Shown: positions 11,633 to 25,289 of the stretch, piece after piece
Layout: each line of letters opens with the position of its first letter
Numbering within the stretch: position 1 is the stretch's first letter
NCBI GenBank assembly: GCA_015178975.1
Contig: WHVD01000001.1
Span: 186,001 to 250,000, forward strand
DNA length: 64,000 bases
Direction of reading: 5' to 3'
DNA from: Hysterangium stoloniferum
Lineage: Eukaryota > Basidiomycota > Agaricomycetes > Hysterangiales > Hysterangiaceae
The notes under the pieces: generated by a model
Told to the model about the DNA's origin: nothing
What the model saw: only the letters and a program-made list of their open reading frames with translations
Databases searched by the model: none
Translations under genes and position numbers: made by a program

Positions 11633-14600
11633 TCAGGCACAATGACGGGGCAAGTCGAAGTCCTACAAAAAAGGAAAAATTAGATGAGGTGACATTCAAG
11701 AAAAAAACGGATAGTAATAGGAGAGAGAGAACATGAACGTACATCAGTTCTAATTCCTCCACCCCATGGGGTCTTGCCAACAACCTTGGCGTCAGGGCCC
11801 TAGTAGAAAAAGATGGAATCAGTATAAGGTTAAAAGCCAAGTCTACTACAGCCTAAAAAAGACACTCACAAGACCTCTTGCCGAGAAGCCCTTCCAGAGC
11901 TCACAGTAGTTCTCGCCGCCAGTAAGGATATCGTCAGCCTGGATAATAGCATCTCTTGCTTCAAAGAATCTATCAAAAACGTAAAGTCAGTACTGGTAGT
12001 TACCTTCGCACGCCATTGTGCATTGCTCTTACCCAGGGCTGCATGGTTGCAACTTCATGCCATTAAGAACAAGTCTACACACACCACACCATAAGATACA
12101 GGACAGGGGCACTACAAGGCATGATACGTACTGAACCATCAAGGAGTTCCCGTGTTTGGGGATAAGCGCCTTCCTCACGCCCTTCGAATCATACTCAGCG
12201 GGGCGGTAAAAGTCACCTTCGGGAACCGTGCCATTGGCAAGAGGCTGTGGCGGGAAGAGCGTGTCCGAGAAGCCATACTTGGTGATGAGATTGTGCGATG
12301 TGACCCAGAGTATCTCGGCCCAGACTTCCCCGATCGCGTGCTGAAAAAATAGGGTGTTCGATAAGTGGGCGTTTTCAAGGTGCAAGGGTGAAAACGACAC
12401 ATACGACACCCCAGTAGCCGGGTTTGTCGAGGGTCTTGTAGGTGGATGGGTTGACGCTCATGTTCTGCGATACATCCCGTCATAAGACTTTGCTTTATAA
12501 TGAATGCGTTCAACGATACAAACCAAAGAATATATATAGTTCCTGATACCGTCGTCCTTGTTCGCAGCCCAAGAACCCATGGCGTAATCGGAGTAAACCT
12601 TGTTACTACGGATCGTAGTAGCCAGATAGTCTACAGAACGGGAAAAAAAGGGAAAAACAAAAACAAGTTAATCACAAGGCGATCGAAAACATAGAAACGA
12701 CCTTACCACCCCATCCTTCACCCATACCTCCAGCTTCGCCCCAGCCCAAACAACTAGAATCAGCAGGCCCACCAGTCATACGGGTGCTGAGACCGTGAGC
12801 AAGCTCATGAATAACAATGCCAGCTTCGAGATCGCCGTCCCGATAGGGAGTTGCGGTGTTCCAGAGGTACATACGGCAACGACCGTTCTGACCATCAGGG
12901 GGCTACACAAGAAAATGTCACAATCAGATGTCAAGGCGCAGTTATCACAAGACTGCTGAAAGGTGCTAACCGTCATGAAGTTTGCCTAAACAGTATGAGT
13001 TAGATAAGTTATAAACGGACAGAGTGTTGACGAACATTGTTGAAGCCACTTCCGTCTTGAGCGTTAGCGATGACAGCGTCATTTTCTTTACCACCACGAC
13101 CAAAATTATGTTGCTGGAAGTTTCCAGATACTTCGTCGAATCCATACCTAAATAACAAAAACGATCTAGCTACACAGGTACACAATCCATGGTCAATCAG
13201 TGACGCACCTATAGAATAAGTCATGCACCATGTTGCTGGTATAGAAGAGCTGCGTAACAGTCGCATTGATATACGATTTGGCCTCGGCCATGTGGCTCGT
13301 CCCATTCCTGACTTTCGGGTCATACGTGAAATTGAAGACCTTGTCTGGACCACCACTAGGTCGGTAGTTGTACCTCCACGCATTACGGCCTTCCCAGTTC
13401 TCGTGGGCAAAGACCTAAGTTACCATATTGCACTTTAACAAAAGCGCATCAGAAGTATAAAGTGGATTCATACGTTGTTACCAGCAGTGGTCTCGAAAGT
13501 CATGATATCGTCTGGTCTTTTAGCGGCACGCAACTTACTATCCGTCAAGGGATCATTGGCAGCAGGCAGTTTATGCCATCCAAGTGGACTAGCAATAGTA
13601 TCATAGTTCTCGGGTTGGGGGGAACGATCACCCGCTTCTGGATCATTGATACCCCAGGCGAATACATGGTACGACGCAAGCTTAGGTGTAGTCGGAATTG
13701 GTGCAAACGGGGAGTCTGATGCCCAGTCGACAACCGAGATGATGTTTGAAGGTTCGAAAAAGTCGATGGCAGCTTCGTACCAGTTATCTTCCATTTCGAC
13801 TTCGAGCTTTAAGGAAAATATTCATTAACACATCGCAGGTATGACCTAGATAGGTCGCATCTCACCTTCCAGACAAGCTTCAATTGTGTAAAGGGTCCAT
13901 TGGGAACCTGTATATATGCCATATGGGCCTTGACAGGGTTGACAGTGTCGGGAACACCATCAAGAGTGTAAGTCGGGCCGCCGTTATCTTGGAGATGGTG
14001 CGAAGGCGTCAATGAGACTCGGGAGACATACTCTGCCAAACGAGCAGCAATGTCATCGGCCAATGTGGATGATGGTGTAGCAGCAATCATAAACATCACC
14101 GCCGCCATGCGGGGATCGTTTACATCCTCGGGCCTACTTCTGATGCCACGAGTGAGGAAATGACAGTTGCTATCATATAGGTGGGTCAGAAGTTCAACAT
14201 GTTCAAGAAGCGCTTCCGAATCCTCAGAGGAGAGAGGAGTTTGCTGGGAAGACTGAGCACGAAGAGCTGAGAATGCCTGTAGACTGGTTTGGAGCTCATT
14301 GGTCAGCGATTGACAATGCAAGCGATGAGGTGGCGGCGTCCCAAAGCCGGTCACCTCAGGAGAATCACGGAAAAACTATCGGATAGGGATGCTTATTAGC
14401 GGAGATAAGATAATTCTAATCGAGGACTTACCGAGTCACCGTATGAAATAACCTTTGCATCCTTGATATTCAGGTTAATATTACCATCGGCGACTTCGAG
14501 ACCGTTGACGAGTTGCTTGACATAGACATGGGTAACACCCGTCCGCTCGTCGGTGTAGGAGTCACTTCGGATCCTGAATTCGTCCGAACCTGTAAGGTCC

Positions 14601-14809
14601 GCTACAAACGCAGCTGCGACCTCCATCGGGTTAGAGTTCGGCGTAAACGACGACGTGGCAAGTTGCTGATCTGGGGAAGTTATAAACTTGGCATGGGGAT
14701 GCACTGGGCCAAATGCCAATGTCTTCCGCCTTGGAAAAGCTTGTTGAGGATGGGAGAGGACCGTAGCGACGCCAGTTAAAACGAGCGACGCTCTCAAAAG
14801 AGAACGCAT
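11633..14809 (-). CDS. Fungalysin, secreted M36 metalloprotease
   Basis: This encodes a secreted zinc endopeptidase of family M36. I traced about 14 exons with short introns. The precursor begins with a signal peptide ([19 protein letters not shown]), followed by a fungalysin/thermolysin propeptide (FTP, about residues 50-115; [20 protein letters not shown]). The catalytic exon has HELAHG with the downstream zinc-ligand glutamate in [12 protein letters not shown]. Conserved C-terminal blocks follow: [29 protein letters not shown] and [18 protein letters not shown], ending [12 protein letters not shown]. All expected active-site residues are present and the gene looks intact. One exon (ANFMT) is only about 14 nt. 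The likely role is extracellular protein breakdown, activated by removal of the propeptide. Confidence 0.93.
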
Positions 14810-17187
14810 GTCGATGTATAGAGTAAACTAGGACAAATACAGAACAGAAATGAGAGATGCTACAAGGATATGAGCAGGGGTGGTAGTAGTGGTGGTAGCG
14901 AACAAGGACAGGGGTGACGCAGCCTCCTTTTCATAGAACCCATGTTGAATGTATTATCTAATCAATGGATCGTGTCAAGCGATAACGCGTTCTGGTAGAT
15001 AACGTGCTCGTCGCCAACATACATATTTGAATATATTCTTAAATTATTGCATTAAGATATCAGCAAAAATTCAGAGCTTTAAATTTTTGTTTCTTGAATT
15101 GCGAGATGATTTTTTGGCGTGTGTTTCGGAGTAATATTAATAAACTTTAGCACCGTTGCAGTTCAAACAAGTGCGATCGGTACGACAGTCACGATTGTGA
15201 CTGTTTTGCTTACTAGGAACCAACTGTCTTGACGAATGACTCGGCCGGATCCAACTAATGTTCACAGTAATGCATACACCTATCTGAGATGAGTAGTACT
15301 ATGTATACCTCTCCCCCTAACTTGCCGTCAACACTGTCTTGGCTTGAATCTATGTATAAGCGACCCCAATATAGGTATGCTTATCGGATGCTACCTCTCT
15401 TTTTGGTAGGTGGACACTCGGCATACCAATGCCGCTTCGGCCGAATTCTCGCCTACTTCGTGAAAGGCTTCGAGACTATAGAGCTGAATGGCTGTTTCTG
15501 TGTAATGTATTGTCCCAGACTGGTATTTGGTCAATTTACCCCAGCCAAAAGCTTAATTAAGTACTTGGCAACTGGATTGGTAGAAGGAGCAGGGCTAGAC
15601 TCAACATCAGGAAAGTGGGAAGATCAGTAAGTGTGCCATCTATATTGTCTAGTTCTAAATTCCAAAATTACTATTTTACTTTTAAAGATTTTGATTTGGA
15701 AAATTTTTATGATTTAATTCTTTTAAATTTAAAATTAGAGCCATCTAGGAGAGCTAGCTAGCTTGACTAGAAACATGACTTTTATGAGATCCCTATTTAC
15801 TAGTTGGCATAAAAGCTTACTATGGATCTAGGGAGTCTACATAATGAGTGTAGACATTCCCAAAGCCCTGATGAAGGTCTTCATCAGGTTTGATGGGTTG
15901 TGAACCTCTTTCAGATCTAGGACAACTGCTAACCTTAGCTAATCAACTCTGTTGATTTGGACCATACTTCCCTGTTGCTAAAGGGTAAGAGTTGTTGTTA
16001 ATCTGGTCCAGATCCATTGCATAATCAGAGTTATTCTTAGATTTTGTGAATTTTGGTTAAGAGGATTCAATTTTGATGAAGGTCCCATGATCAGTTTGGG
16101 GTTTGGTTTTGCTATGGGTTGAGAGTGGGGTGGAGGGGTTTGAAAGTATCATAGGTCTGATAGTAGTCACAACATGTTTTTCTTGAGGCAATGTGACACA
16201 AGTTGGATTTTCTCGACACTTGTTGAAGTATAATTGAATATCTTCAACTATGTCAAATACAAAATGCCCCCCTTGATGAAGCTGTCCTGCAGATGAAGCA
16301 TGAGGCTAAATATGTACATAGGACACAAGAGGCTCACCATTATATTTCTCAAAGAGAGCACAGAAGGTTTTGACAATAAGTAAGATACTGTATGTATGTA
16401 TTAGTAATACAATAAATAAGGTATTGTACAAATTTTTTGACTGATTCCCTTTGCTCCTCTCATTGCCCCTTTATGCCTTTTAATGTAAAAATGACTATTA
16501 AATGACATAAAAATGAAATCATGAATGATGTCAAACTGAGACAAGTCAGAAGTTGAGACAAGTCAAATAGTTGAAAGAAAGTTAAAGGAAAGTCAAAAGA
16601 AAGTCAAATCAAATATTGTTGAAATTGATCTTGTACATTTGTGACACAATGGCTCAAAGGGTAAGGAGGAAAGGGACTGGGAACTAATAGAGGGTAATCT
16701 AAGTTGATTTTTGAACTGAAGAACTGTAGTATGTATACATACATGAAGAGAATTTATACTATGATGAGACAGATGATCAGAGGGCTGATCAAGAAGTGAA
16801 GGGTGAAATGGATCATGAGAAGTTGATGACAAGGTGGGAAGACTAATGTAATATACTAATCATTATAAAAGGGTCTGAGGTGGCAAGTGAGATGTGTAAG
16901 AGGGAGCAGTAATGGAAGAGTGAATGGGACAGAGATGGAATGGAAGAATAAAAGGTTAGCTACTATAACAAAACAAGTGTTGGGGACACTATGATCAGAA
17001 ATGACTTGGACAAGGGTTCTGACACTGAGTCAATGGTGGGTTTTGAGCCCAAAACAGGTCACAGGGGTCTGAAATGACAGGATCCTAACACTTGGTATCA
17101 ATCATATTATTGACTGTTACCTAAACTAATAATAATTTTCAAGTAATCCAACCCTGCCTCCAGAAGATTCAGCCAAGGTTATACCCA
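14810..17187. other. AT-rich intergenic region left of the chromovirus
   Basis: The first few hundred bases are the fungalysin promoter side. A 113-codon ORF at 15289-15630 has no recognisable similarity. Around 15640-15770 are pieces (CTATATTGTCTAG, AGAGCCATCTAGGAGAGCTAGCTAG) that recur in reverse at about 37015-37060, so a small dispersed repeat is likely. From 16500 the sequence is low-complexity, with repeated AAGTCAAA. No gene can be supported. Confidence 0.45.
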
Positions 17188-17192
17188 CTGAT

Positions 17193-18121
17193 TGTTATGA
17201 CTGGAAAACCGACTGGGCTCTGGGCACTAACTTATATGCACCCACACCCTACAAGCACCAGTTATCAGTTTACCAGAATACCCACTGGACTCTGGACATC
17301 AGACCTGTCCATGCTCAACCTTCATCACTTCATGTATCAGTCATTCAGAATACCTGCCAGGACCCACATCTGTCTATCTCCGACCCTGTCCCATGCACCA
17401 GCCACTGGACTCCTCTCAGAAAACCCAACAGCTCTCTAACTGAGCCCTGTTCCCGTTATGGTCAAATGACCCATCACATTTCAGACTCCACTCCTGCCCC
17501 ATTCCCATTATGGTCTAACAACCTGTTATGATTTGGACTCCACTCTGCTCTGTCCCATTCTGTCCCATTCTGTCCCATTCTGTCCTGTCCTGTCCTGTCC
17601 TGTCCTGTTCTGTCCTGTTCTGTCCCATTCCTAACACCAAATTTGGTGTTTACTTATCTCATTTCATGTTTACTAGTTTGGATTTCATTATTACTGGATT
17701 TGGTATGACATGCATTCCACAGTCTATATAGTCTGGCAGATGTTGTACATACAATTCAATCAGAAAATCAGCTTAGATTCTCCCCAGTAATCTTAGTACA
17801 TTTTCCACTCTAATCTCCTCTTTGAAACACACTGCTATTTACCTTGTTGGGGCCCATGGGCTCCGACCTATCTAATACTCAACCTCCAACTCATCACTGC
17901 CCAGCCCAACCCCTCGACCTCTGTGGGATTCCCACAGTTGACTCCCCAACCTTTCAACCCACCAACCACTCCTGGACTCCCCGGGATTCCCGTCCACCTG
18001 TCTGAAATTGGACAACATGATCTCACGAGGATGCAGCCTATAAGCTGAAGCCAAGTCCTACTGGTTTTCCTGCAGGTTTCTCTGGAAACCCTCTGATAAG
18101 CTCTGCACATGCCCCTTAACA
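17193..18121 (+). repeat. 5' LTR of family B chromovirus
   Basis: This LTR runs TGTTATGACTGG to CCCTTAACA, with a TATA box (tctatata, about 17723) and the shared motif at about 18028-18058. It is longer than its 3' partner, mainly because of a TGTCC/TGTCCCATTC expansion. Confidence 0.92.
17541..17637 (+). repeat. Pyrimidine-rich microsatellite inside 5' LTR
   Basis: Repeats of TGTCCCATTC and TGTCC/TGTTC units are present in the 5' LTR and absent from the 3' LTR (about 24785-24800). They therefore expanded after insertion. Confidence 0.85.
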
Positions 18122-18123
18122 GT

Positions 18124-18135
18124 ATTTTCTGACTG
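18124..18135 (+). promoter_or_regulatory. Self-priming primer-binding site, family B
   Basis: ATTTTCTGACTG starts two bases after the 5' LTR. It is the exact complement of CAGTCAGAAAAT at 24925-24936 in the 3' LTR, about 31 bp downstream of that LTR's TATA box. The layout matches Tf1/sushi self-priming rather than a tRNA-primed site. Confidence 0.7.
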
Positions 18136-18139
18136 AGAC

Positions 18140-21100
18140 TTGCAGATTGTCAATATACCACCAAGAAGAAAAGCTCACATACAGGAATCATTACCTGGAC
18201 CTTCAATTCTTCATTCTCCACTTACTTTGTATACCAGCCAGACACTCACATACCAGCCGGATGCCACGGAAGAAGCCCATATCGAAGAAGTCCTGGAAAA
18301 CCTGGATGAATCTGAGAATGAGGATGAGTCTGTGGCCCACAACAAGGGCAAAGGTGTTGAGAATTCTCTAATGATTGACCACCACTTGCAGATCCCACCT
18401 CTGAGTTGTTAGCAATCACTTTAGAGAGATTGAGGAATCACATACTCGGAGAAGGCAGCAAGAAGAATCCAGAACCTCCATGGTCAAAAGTCAATGCTCT
18501 AGAACCCTTTACAGGTTCCAATCCTAACAAACCTTCCACTTTCCTCATGCAATGTCACTTTAATTTCCATGATCAATCTGCCACATTCTCCATGGACTCC
18601 CAAAAAGTCAATTATGCACTTTCATACCTCTCGGGATCCACATTGAAATGGTTTGAACCGGCTTTTAGCAGACTTTTCAAGGAAGAGCTGCCTTGGCTTG
18701 AAGATTGGGATGCTTTTGTTATGGAGCTAGAAACCAACTTTGGCCCATATGACCCAACCAGAGAAGCTGAGAATAGTCTCACTAATCTTTGTATGAAGGA
18801 CACCCAGCACATCACAGACTATATTGTCCAATTCAATAACCTTGCAGCTTGTTGTCAGTGGGGCGATCCCACTCTCCACCACCAATTCTATGCTGGTCTG
18901 CCATCCCACCTTAAAGACAAAGTCTCAAAGGAGAAGATGGCAAGCCAAAAACACTGTCCCATATGCACCTCAAGGCTCAAAATGCAGACACATGCTATTG
19001 GAAGCATTGTGGAGAAGTTGCCCATGAGACCTCTGTGGACAAGGTCAACAAGTCCACGGCCAATAAAATCAACAACAACACTCCATCCACCAGCAACCAA
19101 AACTCCATGCAATCTGATCGGAAGAATGATAAAAAGTCTTCTAATAACAAAGGTCAACAGTCTGGCAAGCAAACTGGAAAACCCAACCCTACAGGCAAGC
19201 TCAGACCTGATGGCAAATTGACCCCACAAGAAAGACAATGTTGTATGGACAATAGCCTTTGTCTCTTGTACAGAAAACCTGGTCATCGAGTTCTGGAATA
19301 TCCATTGGTGAAAGCAAACTCTGCAAAAGGACAAACAGCCAAAACTTCCTCCATGGAATCCCTGTTGAATGACAAACTGGCTTCCAACTTGAAAAAAGAG
19401 TAAGCAACCCCACAGACTCCATGCGGGTTGGAGGTTGCATTGCCTCTCCACACATTCATGAGTTTACCTGTCTCAACACATCCACTCTTTTGAACTCTGA
19501 CTCATTTTTTATTAAACTTATGTCTAATATGGCCCAAAATTCATTTTTTCAGCACTCATAGATTCTGGCTCGACTCATTGTTTTTTAGATACAAAATTCA
19601 TGCAAAAAAATTTGTTGTCAACTTACCTGATAAATCCAGTTGGACTCCAACTTTTCAATGGCACAAGCAATTTGGTTATCACCCAGCTTGTGATTTATCC
19701 ATCTGTTTCCCGTGTGGAACATCTCAGTTGGTCACTTTCTATGTGACCCAGTTAGACTCAAGTTGCTCGGTTGTCCTAGGATATAACTGGCTTACCCACT
19801 ACAATCCATTGATTGACTGGGTAGCAAACAGTATAACTTCCTGGACACCCACAGCTTCTGAGAAAACTGCACCCAACATGGCCTTTTTGGCACCCATGGC
19901 CTTCCCAGCACCTGTGGCCTTGTTGGCCCCTGTGATCCCTGCAGCACCCATGGCTTCCCCAGAACCCATGGCACCTCCATCTATTTCTCTTATTAATGCT
20001 GCAGCATTTCTCAGGGATACAAAAATGGATGGATCCCAGGTGTTCACTATCAATTTGAAAATTGATGAAGCAACCAGTCATTTCTCAACTCTAGTATCCA
20101 CATCTGAGCAAACTGCTGATCTAGAAGGCATCCTGGAAAAATATCATGATTTTGCAGATGTTTTCAGTAAGCGTAAAGCTGACTGGCTTCTGCCCCACAG
20201 AGAGTATGACTTAAAAATCAACCTTGAAGAAGGCGCCCAGCCACCCCTTGGACATATTTACCCACTTTTGTCCATGGAACTTTCTGCAATCCGGGATTTC
20301 CTTGAACATTTGTCCATAGGTTTTATCGGACCCTCAAAGTCTCCTTTTGGAGCAGCTGTTCTGTTTGTCAAGAAAAAGGAGGGATCCCTCAGACTATGTG
20401 TTGATTTCAGAGGACTCAATGCTGTCACAAAAAAGGATAAGTATCCACTCCCACTTATATCTGATCTGCTCAATGCTCCATGGAATACCCAGATTTCTAC
20501 CAAAATAGACCTCAAAAATGCCTACCATTTGGTCTGGATCTCTGTGGGAGATGAATGGAAAACCACTTTCAGAACCTGTTATGGGGCCTTTGAATGGTTG
20601 GTGACACCTTTTGGGCTTACCAATGCTCCATCTGTTTTTCAATCTTTTATTAATGACATTTTCTCCGACATGCTCGATGTATGCATCATTGTTTACTTGG
20701 ATGACATTCTTATCTACTCCAAGGACCCCGTGGAACACAACAAACAAGTCTGTGAAGTTCTCCAGAGACTCAGACAACATGGTTTATTCGTGAATGGTAA
20801 AAAATGTACTTTTGACACAGACTCCGTGGAATACCTGGGTTTCATAATGGGACCCAGTGGACTCCACATGGATGACGCAAAAGTACAAGTCATCAAAGAT
20901 TGGCCAGAACCTAGAAAAGTCAAAGATAAATTTTTACTGATGGTTATCCATGGATATTCTGAAATCACGGTTCCCCTTACTCATCTTACATGCAAGGATA
21001 CTCCATGGAATTTTAATGATAAGTGTCAAAAAGCTTTCAATCTTTTAAAAGATTCTTTTTCTTCAGCTCCAATTCTGTAGCATTGGAAACCAGATTTTCC

Positions 21101-23101
21101 ACTCATTGTTGAGACAGATGCCTCAGACTATGCACTTGGAGCCATTCTGTCTATCCAGGACTCTGATGGAGAAGTCCACCCCATGGCTTTTCTGTCCCAG
21201 ACTTTCACTGGAGCAGAGCTCATTATGACGTTCATGACAAGGAACCCCTAGCAATTTTTTCAGCTTTCAAAATGTGGTGACACTATTTGGAAGGCTCAGG
21301 AATTCCGATTGACATTGTAACAGATCACAAAAACCTGGAATACTTTTCTACTATGAAACTTTTGACCTGTTGGCAGGCCCACTGGTCTGAATACCTATCA
21401 GCTTTCAATATGATTATCTGTTTTCGACCCAGTCACCTTGGCAGCAAACCCAATGCTTTAACTAGACAATGGGACATCTATCCTAAAGAGGGGAGCAACG
21501 ACTATGCCATGGTAAACCCACACAACTTGAAACCCATTTTCACAAACCAGCAGCTTACTGCATCAGTCTGTGCAACTTTCCTCATCCCATCATCCATGGA
21601 ATTATCATTATGGATATTGAGAAGTTACATCAAGATATTCTATCAGCAATTCTGCTAGACCCAATAACTAAAGCACACCATGACAATCCTGTGGACCCTG
21701 GTCAACCCCAGTGGTCTCTTGACCAGCATGGTTTCATTAGACTTGACAATCACATATACAGTATGTACCAGACTCTGATGGCCTCCACCTCAGGATTCTC
21801 CAGTACAAATATGATCATCCACTCTCGGGACATTTTGGGTTCAACAAAACTCTATCATTAATAAGAAGAGAATAGACTTGGCCTGGACTCTGAGACTTCA
21901 TTAAGCACTATGTATTGCAAATCTTGCATTACTTGTCCACACTCTAAATCACAGCATCACAAGCTATATGGCTTTCTGAAACAATTCCCAGTACCAGAAC
22001 ACCTGTGGAATTCCATCTCTATGGATTTCATTGAACACCTACCAGACTCCAAAGGCTTTTCCACCATTCTAGTCATTGTTGACAGATTCTCAAAACAAGG
22101 TATATTCATTCCCACACATGATACCATCATGTCTGTGCAGTTAGCAGAACTTTTCATTATCAATATATTTTCCAAGCATGGAGCCCCATCCCACATAACT
22201 TCTGATCAAGGATCAGAGTTTGTATCTCACTTCTTTAGATCCCTCAGAAAATCCTTGGACATGAAATTACACTTTATGTCTGGATATCACCAGGAAGGCA
22301 ACAGACAAACTGAGTGCATCAATCAGACATTGGAACAATACCTCCATGTATATTGCAACTATCAACAGGACAATTGGAAATCCCTATTACCACTTGCAGA
22401 ATTTGTTTACAACAATGCACCTTCGGCCACTACTGGTGTTTCCCCATTCTTTGCAAATAAAGGGTACAATCCAAATATTACAGTACACCCAGAATGAAAT
22501 CTCACCTCTGCCCATGCTCAAGAGTTTGCCACAGACCTCCACAAGCTCCACAAGGAACTCCAGACTGTAATAATGTCTGCCCAAGAGCAATACCAGCATT
22601 CAGTGGACAAAAACTGGATTCCACCACCAAACTTCAAAATTGGTGATTGCATCTTTGTTAAAGCTCAATTCTTTCAGACTACCTGTCCATCAAAGAAACT
22701 CACTGAAAAATATTTAGGTCCATTTGAAATAATAGCACAAGTAGGTTCAGTTTCATGGACCCTATGGCTTCCAGATAGCATGCATGCGGTACACCCAGTA
22801 TTTCATGTTTCTATGCTAGAACCTTGTACTGCAAACACTATCCTGGATCACATGCAACCCCCACCTCCTCCAGTCATTATTGATGGAGAACCTGAGTTTG
22901 AAATCTCACAAATTTTAGATTCGAAAATAGATAAGCATTGATGCACTTGTAAACTGCTTTACTTGGTCAAGTGGGCAGGTCACAAGGGCACTGATGAAGA
23001 GACTTCATGGATTTTGGCCACAGAACTCGGTAATGCCACAGAGATTGTTACTGACTTTCACACAGCTTACCTGCTCAAATCTGGACCACTATCCTCTCTC
23101 T
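18140..23101 (+). mobile_element. Gag-pol region of family B chromovirus (fossil)
   Basis: Gag spans about 18240-19400 (FLMQCHFNF, CMKDTQHITDYIVQFNNL). Protease starts near 19555 (DSGS). Reverse transcriptase spans about 20200-20800, with the YLDD active site and SLRLCVDFRGLN. RNase H is near 21090-21480 and integrase spans about 21600-22500 (VDRFSKQGIFIPTHDT, ITSDQGSEFVSHFF). A chromodomain lies at about 22870-23100 (YLVKWAGHKGTDEETSW). Chromodomains are known to direct integration into heterochromatin. The coding region is broken in several places. Confidence 0.88.
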
Positions 23102-23331
23102 GACTGCATTCTGCGGACCCCATGGTACATTGGATTCATTTTCATTTTTCCCTGTTGCCCTATGTCTCTCTTTGCTTTTACAGGTTTCTGACATGTCTTC
23201 AAGTCCTAGCAGATTTTCCTGCAGACTTTTATGCTTTTCATGCTTTACTTGTATTTTTTTTTAAAAAATTATTATTACTGTCAGTCTACATTTATGGGGC
23301 TATGTTTCTGCCCAACTTCTTTAGGCTCCTT

Positions 23332-24240
23332 TCAGAGTTCTTCCACCTCCTCGGGTACCCCATCCTCATCCAAGCCAGACTCCTTGGAACTCCCAATCTG
23401 CAGTTCTGCATATACATACCCACCATATTCTGCCAAGAATTTCCAGAACTCCCCATGGAGTGTCTGGAGTGCCTCCACCACAGTTCCCTGCATTTGGTTG
23501 CTCTCTTCAAGCAACTGGTTTTGGGCCTCTATGTCCATGGCTATCCATCCCAAGACCTCCTCCAAACCCACAGGCTTGGCTGAACTACCTCCATCCCATG
23601 CCATGGACCCCATGGGCTTGTGAACAAGTGAGCACCTCACTTTGAGGTGTGCACATTGCCAACAGCCCAGTCCCCGCCCAGACTTCTGATGACATTCAGT
23701 GTTCTGGTCATTACAACCAGAACACCACAGGTCATTTTTCACCTGTGGGCAAACTGGAGCCACTTTCCTTGCCTTCTGTTGATGTGGTCAGTCACTGGAA
23801 AACCCCACAGACCTGAGACTTACCTTTTGGGGGCTCTTGGCTCCCCCTCAGACTCTGACTCAGCCTCTACCACTTTGCACTAAGAGCAGAGTCAGTAAAA
23901 TTGACCACACAAATCATTGGGACTTACCTTTCCCATGGCAACTGTGGCTCTCTCCGCAGCTGCCTTGGCTTGTTCCACAGCAACCCATGCAGCCTCCTCC
24001 TCATCCTTCTTCTTCTGCTCCTCAGTTTCCTTCTCCATGACCAGTGCTACCTGGTACTCCCTATCCAATTCCTCCTTGGCCTCCTTGGCCTTTTTCTCTG
24101 CCTCCTCTCATTGTCAGCACTGCTCCTTCTGCTGCATCAGGATTTGGGCAGGAGTGAGCAGACCCTGATATGGGGAGCCCGTGGAGGGCCTGGCAGTGGG
24201 CATTGGTCTGCGTAGAATTGGCTTTGGACCCATTTGATGA
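23332..24240 (-). mobile_element. Antisense accessory ORFs of family B element
   Basis: On the strand opposite gag-pol, between the chromodomain and the 3' LTR, a 143-codon ORF (23332-23763) carries six cysteines spaced C-x2-C-x6-C-x9-C-x2-C-x6-C (starting CSGC). Further upstream on the same strand (about 23940-24200), the sequence reads as a Glu/Lys/Ala-rich coiled coil ending next to a GTAAGT donor-like site. The same order and strand are found in the family C element. The block here is partly eroded. Confidence 0.7.
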
Positions 24241-24437
24241 TGGGGGTAATAAAGAAGAAGAAATTTTTATTTTTCAATTTTTTAAATAGGCTCGTCGTGT
24301 CTGAACCTTACCTTCCAGATCACATGACTCTTTGACACATATGTGTAACTGACATGACTCTCTGATACATGCACATAACCAACAAACTTTGTCAAGTTCT
24401 AGAGCCTCTTTAAGACTTTGGCATAAAGGAAGGGTAC

Positions 24438-25284
24438 TGTTACGACCAGAAAACCCGCCGGTCTCCAGGCACTAACTTATATGCACCCGCACCCTACATG
24501 CACCAGTTATCAGTTTACTGGAATACCCACTGGACTCCAGATGTCAGACCTGTCCGTGCTCAACCTTTGTCACTTCATGTATCAGTCACTGGAATACCTG
24601 CCAGGACCTGTCTATCTCTGACCCTGTCCCATGCACCAGTCACTGGAATCCTCTCAGAAAACCCAACAGCTCTCTAACTGAGCCCCGTTCCCATTATGGT
24701 CAAATGACCTGTCACATTTTGGACTCTGCTCCTGCCCCATTCCCGTTATGGTCTAATGAGCTGTCATGATTTGGACTCCGCTCCACTCCATCCCATTCCT
24801 AACACCAAATTTGGTGTTTACTTATCTTGTTTCATGTTTACTAGTTTGGATTTCCTTATTACTGGATTTGGTATGACATACATTCCAGAGTCTATATAGT
24901 CTGGCAGATGTTGTACATACAATCCAGTCAGAAAATCAGCTTAGATTCTCCCCAGTAATCTCAGTACATTTTCCGCTCTAATCTCCTCTTTGAAACACAC
25001 CCCTCTTTACCTCATCAGGGCCCACAGACTCCAACCTATCTAATAATCGACCTCCGACTCATCACCGCCCAACCCCTTAACCTCCATGGGATTCCCGCAG
25101 TCAACTCCCCAATCTCTCAACCCACCAACCACTCCTGGACTCCCCAGGATTCCCATCTGCCCATCTGAAATTGGACAACATGATCTCGTGAGGGTGCAGC
25201 CTATAAGCTGAAGCCAAGTCCTACTGGCTTTCCCACAGGGTTCTCCAGAAACCCTCCGATAAGCTCCATGCACACCCCTTAACA
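24438..25284 (+). repeat. 3' LTR of family B chromovirus
   Basis: 847 bp, TGTTACGACC to CCCCTTAACA. TATA box at 24891-24898 and presumed transcript start region at 24922-24936. It is followed by the target duplication CTGAT. Confidence 0.93.
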
Positions 25285-25289
25285 CTGAT

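Larger units (their letters stand above)
17193..25284 (+). mobile_element. Ty3/Gypsy chromovirus, family B (eroded)
   Basis: An 8.1-kb LTR retrotransposon is flanked by the 5-bp duplication CTGAT (17188-17192 and 25285-25289). LTRs lie at 17193-18121 and 24438-25284. Between them, in order, are gag, protease, reverse transcriptase, RNase H, integrase and a C-terminal chromodomain, then an antisense ORF block and the 3' LTR. It is broken by roughly ten or more lesions and is CpG-poor, so it is clearly older than the element at 52.4 kb. The sequence is otherwise complete end to end. Confidence 0.93.

Noticed and set aside
15289-15630. 113-codon ORF left of the family B element
   Set aside because: No family resemblance, no convincing introns or neighbours, and it lies in AT-rich repeat-bearing DNA.
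18888-19451. 187-codon minus-strand ORF inside gag of the family B element
   Set aside because: It lies opposite gag, has no cysteine or coiled-coil pattern and has no counterpart kept in family C, unlike the ORFs next to the 3' LTR.
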